Assembly: GCA_950059165.1 (NCBI GenBank) | Contig: CATLUC010000033.1 | Location: 1-13,753 of the forward strand | DNA length: 13,753 nt | Reading direction: 5' to 3' | Source: an uncultured Clostridium sp. | GTDB lineage: Bacteria; Bacillota; Clostridia; TANB77; CAG-508 | Translations under genes and position numbers: made by a program | Shown here: positions 12,974 to 13,753 of the stretch, in pieces | Layout: the number at the start of each line of letters is the position of its first letter | Position numbering within the stretch: position 1 is the first letter of the stretch | Notes under the pieces: generated by a model | The model's database searches: none | What the model was told of the DNA's origin: nothing | Seen by the model: the letters and a program-made list of their open reading frames with translations, nothing else

Positions 12974-13753
12974 TTATGTGTTATCTATTCTTTCAATTTT
13001 CTTTTTATCATAATATTCTATTTGTTTCTTTTCTCTTTCTAGTTCCTTCAAACTCTTATCTGGTGTTGGCATTTCTTCAGGCATTGTTCCACCAATATCT
13101 GCAATTGCTTTTCTAACCTTTTTCCCAACTTCATAATGTACATCTTTTGCTTCTTTTTCACCATGTATATCTTCTCTTAAAAGTTTTTGCTTAGTTTGAT
13201 TTATTCTAAATAAATTAGCTACTAACTCATCTTCATTCATATTATCTAAAATATCTTCTCTATAACGTAATTTTTTTCTTTTAAAAATATCATTGGCAGT
13301 TTCTCCATTATATAATCCTTTATATCCACTATTGTGAAATTCAGCCATATTTTTAACACCTGCAGATGAGGCAATTTTTTGTAATGCATAATTACCTTGT
13401 TTTGTTAATTTTCTTTGATAAAATCTTTTTTCATCATCTGACAAAGAATCATATTCTTCTTCTGTTATTTCCTGTTTTCTTGTTTGAATAGCAAAATATG
13501 CTTGTCCTAAAGCAACAACTTCTTTACTTGGATCAGCATTTTGTACAATCAAATAACATATATATCTTGATAATTTATAATCTTTAATAATTTCTTCTTT
13601 GCCTTTACCAGTTTTAATTGGCTTGTTAATCTCAACAACCCAATCTTCTTCAGTTGAAATACTATTTTTGGCAGATATTACAGCTTTATCTATTACTTTT
13701 TGGAAATTTCTCCAATCTTTGTATTCTAAAACTTTTTGTAATTCACGTGCAAA
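12974..13753 (-). CDS. dinD: DNA damage-inducible protein D, N-terminus beyond the window
   Basis: The frame is open from the right edge to TAA at 12974, about 259 residues. At the visible start it reads FARELQKVLEYKDWRNFQKV, the Bro-N/DinD N-terminal segment. It is followed by GQAYFAIQTRKQE and by NGETANDIFKRK, both characteristic of DinD. The protein ends in a lysine- and glutamate-rich helix. In E. coli dinD is induced in the SOS response, and DinD was reported to inhibit RecA filaments; the biochemical role elsewhere is poorly known. Related Bro-N genes often travel with phages and islands. The promoter and any LexA site would lie outside the window. A TTG at 13552 could be mistaken for a start, but the homology continues upstream. 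It runs into rbgA with 15 bases between. Confidence 0.88.
   Translation of the reverse strand, partial: FARELQKVLEYKDWRNFQKVIDKAVISAKNSISTEEDWVVEINKPIKTGKGKEEIIKDYKLSRYICYLIVQNADPSKEVVALGQAYFAIQTRKQEITEEEYDSLSDDEKRFYQRKLTKQGNYALQKIASSAGVKNMAEFHNSGYKGLYNGETANDIFKRKKLRYREDILDNMNEDELVANLFRINQTKQKLLREDIHGEKEAKDVHYEVGKKVRKAIADIGGTMPEEMPTPDKSLKELEREKKQIEYYDKKKIERIDNT

Overview
The window is AT-rich DNA with short intergenic gaps, AAAGGA/AAGGAGG-type ribosome binding sites and a Clostridia-like type II fatty-acid synthesis locus. This fits an uncultured low-GC Gram-positive bacterium (Firmicutes/Bacillota, most likely Clostridia). That placement rests on gene content and style, not on a marker gene.

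Layout. Most genes lie on the minus strand. Reading with transcription from the right end: dinD (open at the right edge), rbgA, mrnC and a TrhP-like U32 gene; then, after a divergent stretch, an AMP-dependent acyl-CoA ligase, birA, fabD, fabG, fabF, accB, fabZ, accC and the first part of accD (cut by the left edge). Together these give biotin attachment (BirA to AccB), malonyl-CoA formation (AccB, AccC, AccD), malonyl transfer to ACP (FabD) and the elongation cycle (FabF, FabG, FabZ). acpP, fabH, an enoyl-ACP reductase and accA are not in the window. On the plus strand are a DUF368 (PopT-like) membrane protein gene and two small single-gene cassettes, at about 2288-2717 and 9889-10291. Each cassette has a near-consensus promoter, a structured leader, a strong ribosome binding site and an intrinsic terminator. 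The first sits inside the fab/acc run, between accB and fabZ.

Main observation. Six genes (accC, fabF, fabD, birA, the ligase and the DUF368 gene) look frameshifted, and every break has the same form. An in-frame CGG triplet occurs where homologues carry a glycine, and skipping its C (+1) restores the reading frame with GGN (Gly) at that position. There are eight such sites, three of them in birA. I count 17 CGG triplets on the coding strands of the annotated genes. The eight in codon phase are all shift sites, and the nine that straddle two codons never disturb the frame. No CGG is used as an ordinary arginine codon, while CGU, CGA, AGA and AGG are. This points to recoding (CGGN read as one glycine, or a +1 slip at an unassigned CGG codon) rather than gene decay or random sequencing error. 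I know of no described bacterial system of this kind, but I cannot search the literature here.

Other points: a 127-nt, nearly fully paired hairpin between fabG and fabF whose mismatches are mostly G-U wobbles only if the plus strand is the RNA; leaders of both cassettes that can hide the start codon or ribosome binding site; and an inverted repeat in front of the ligase gene. No rRNA, tRNA, CRISPR array or recognisable insertion sequence was seen. No gene-free stretch exceeds 300 bases; the longest are 8818-9058 and 4479-4712.
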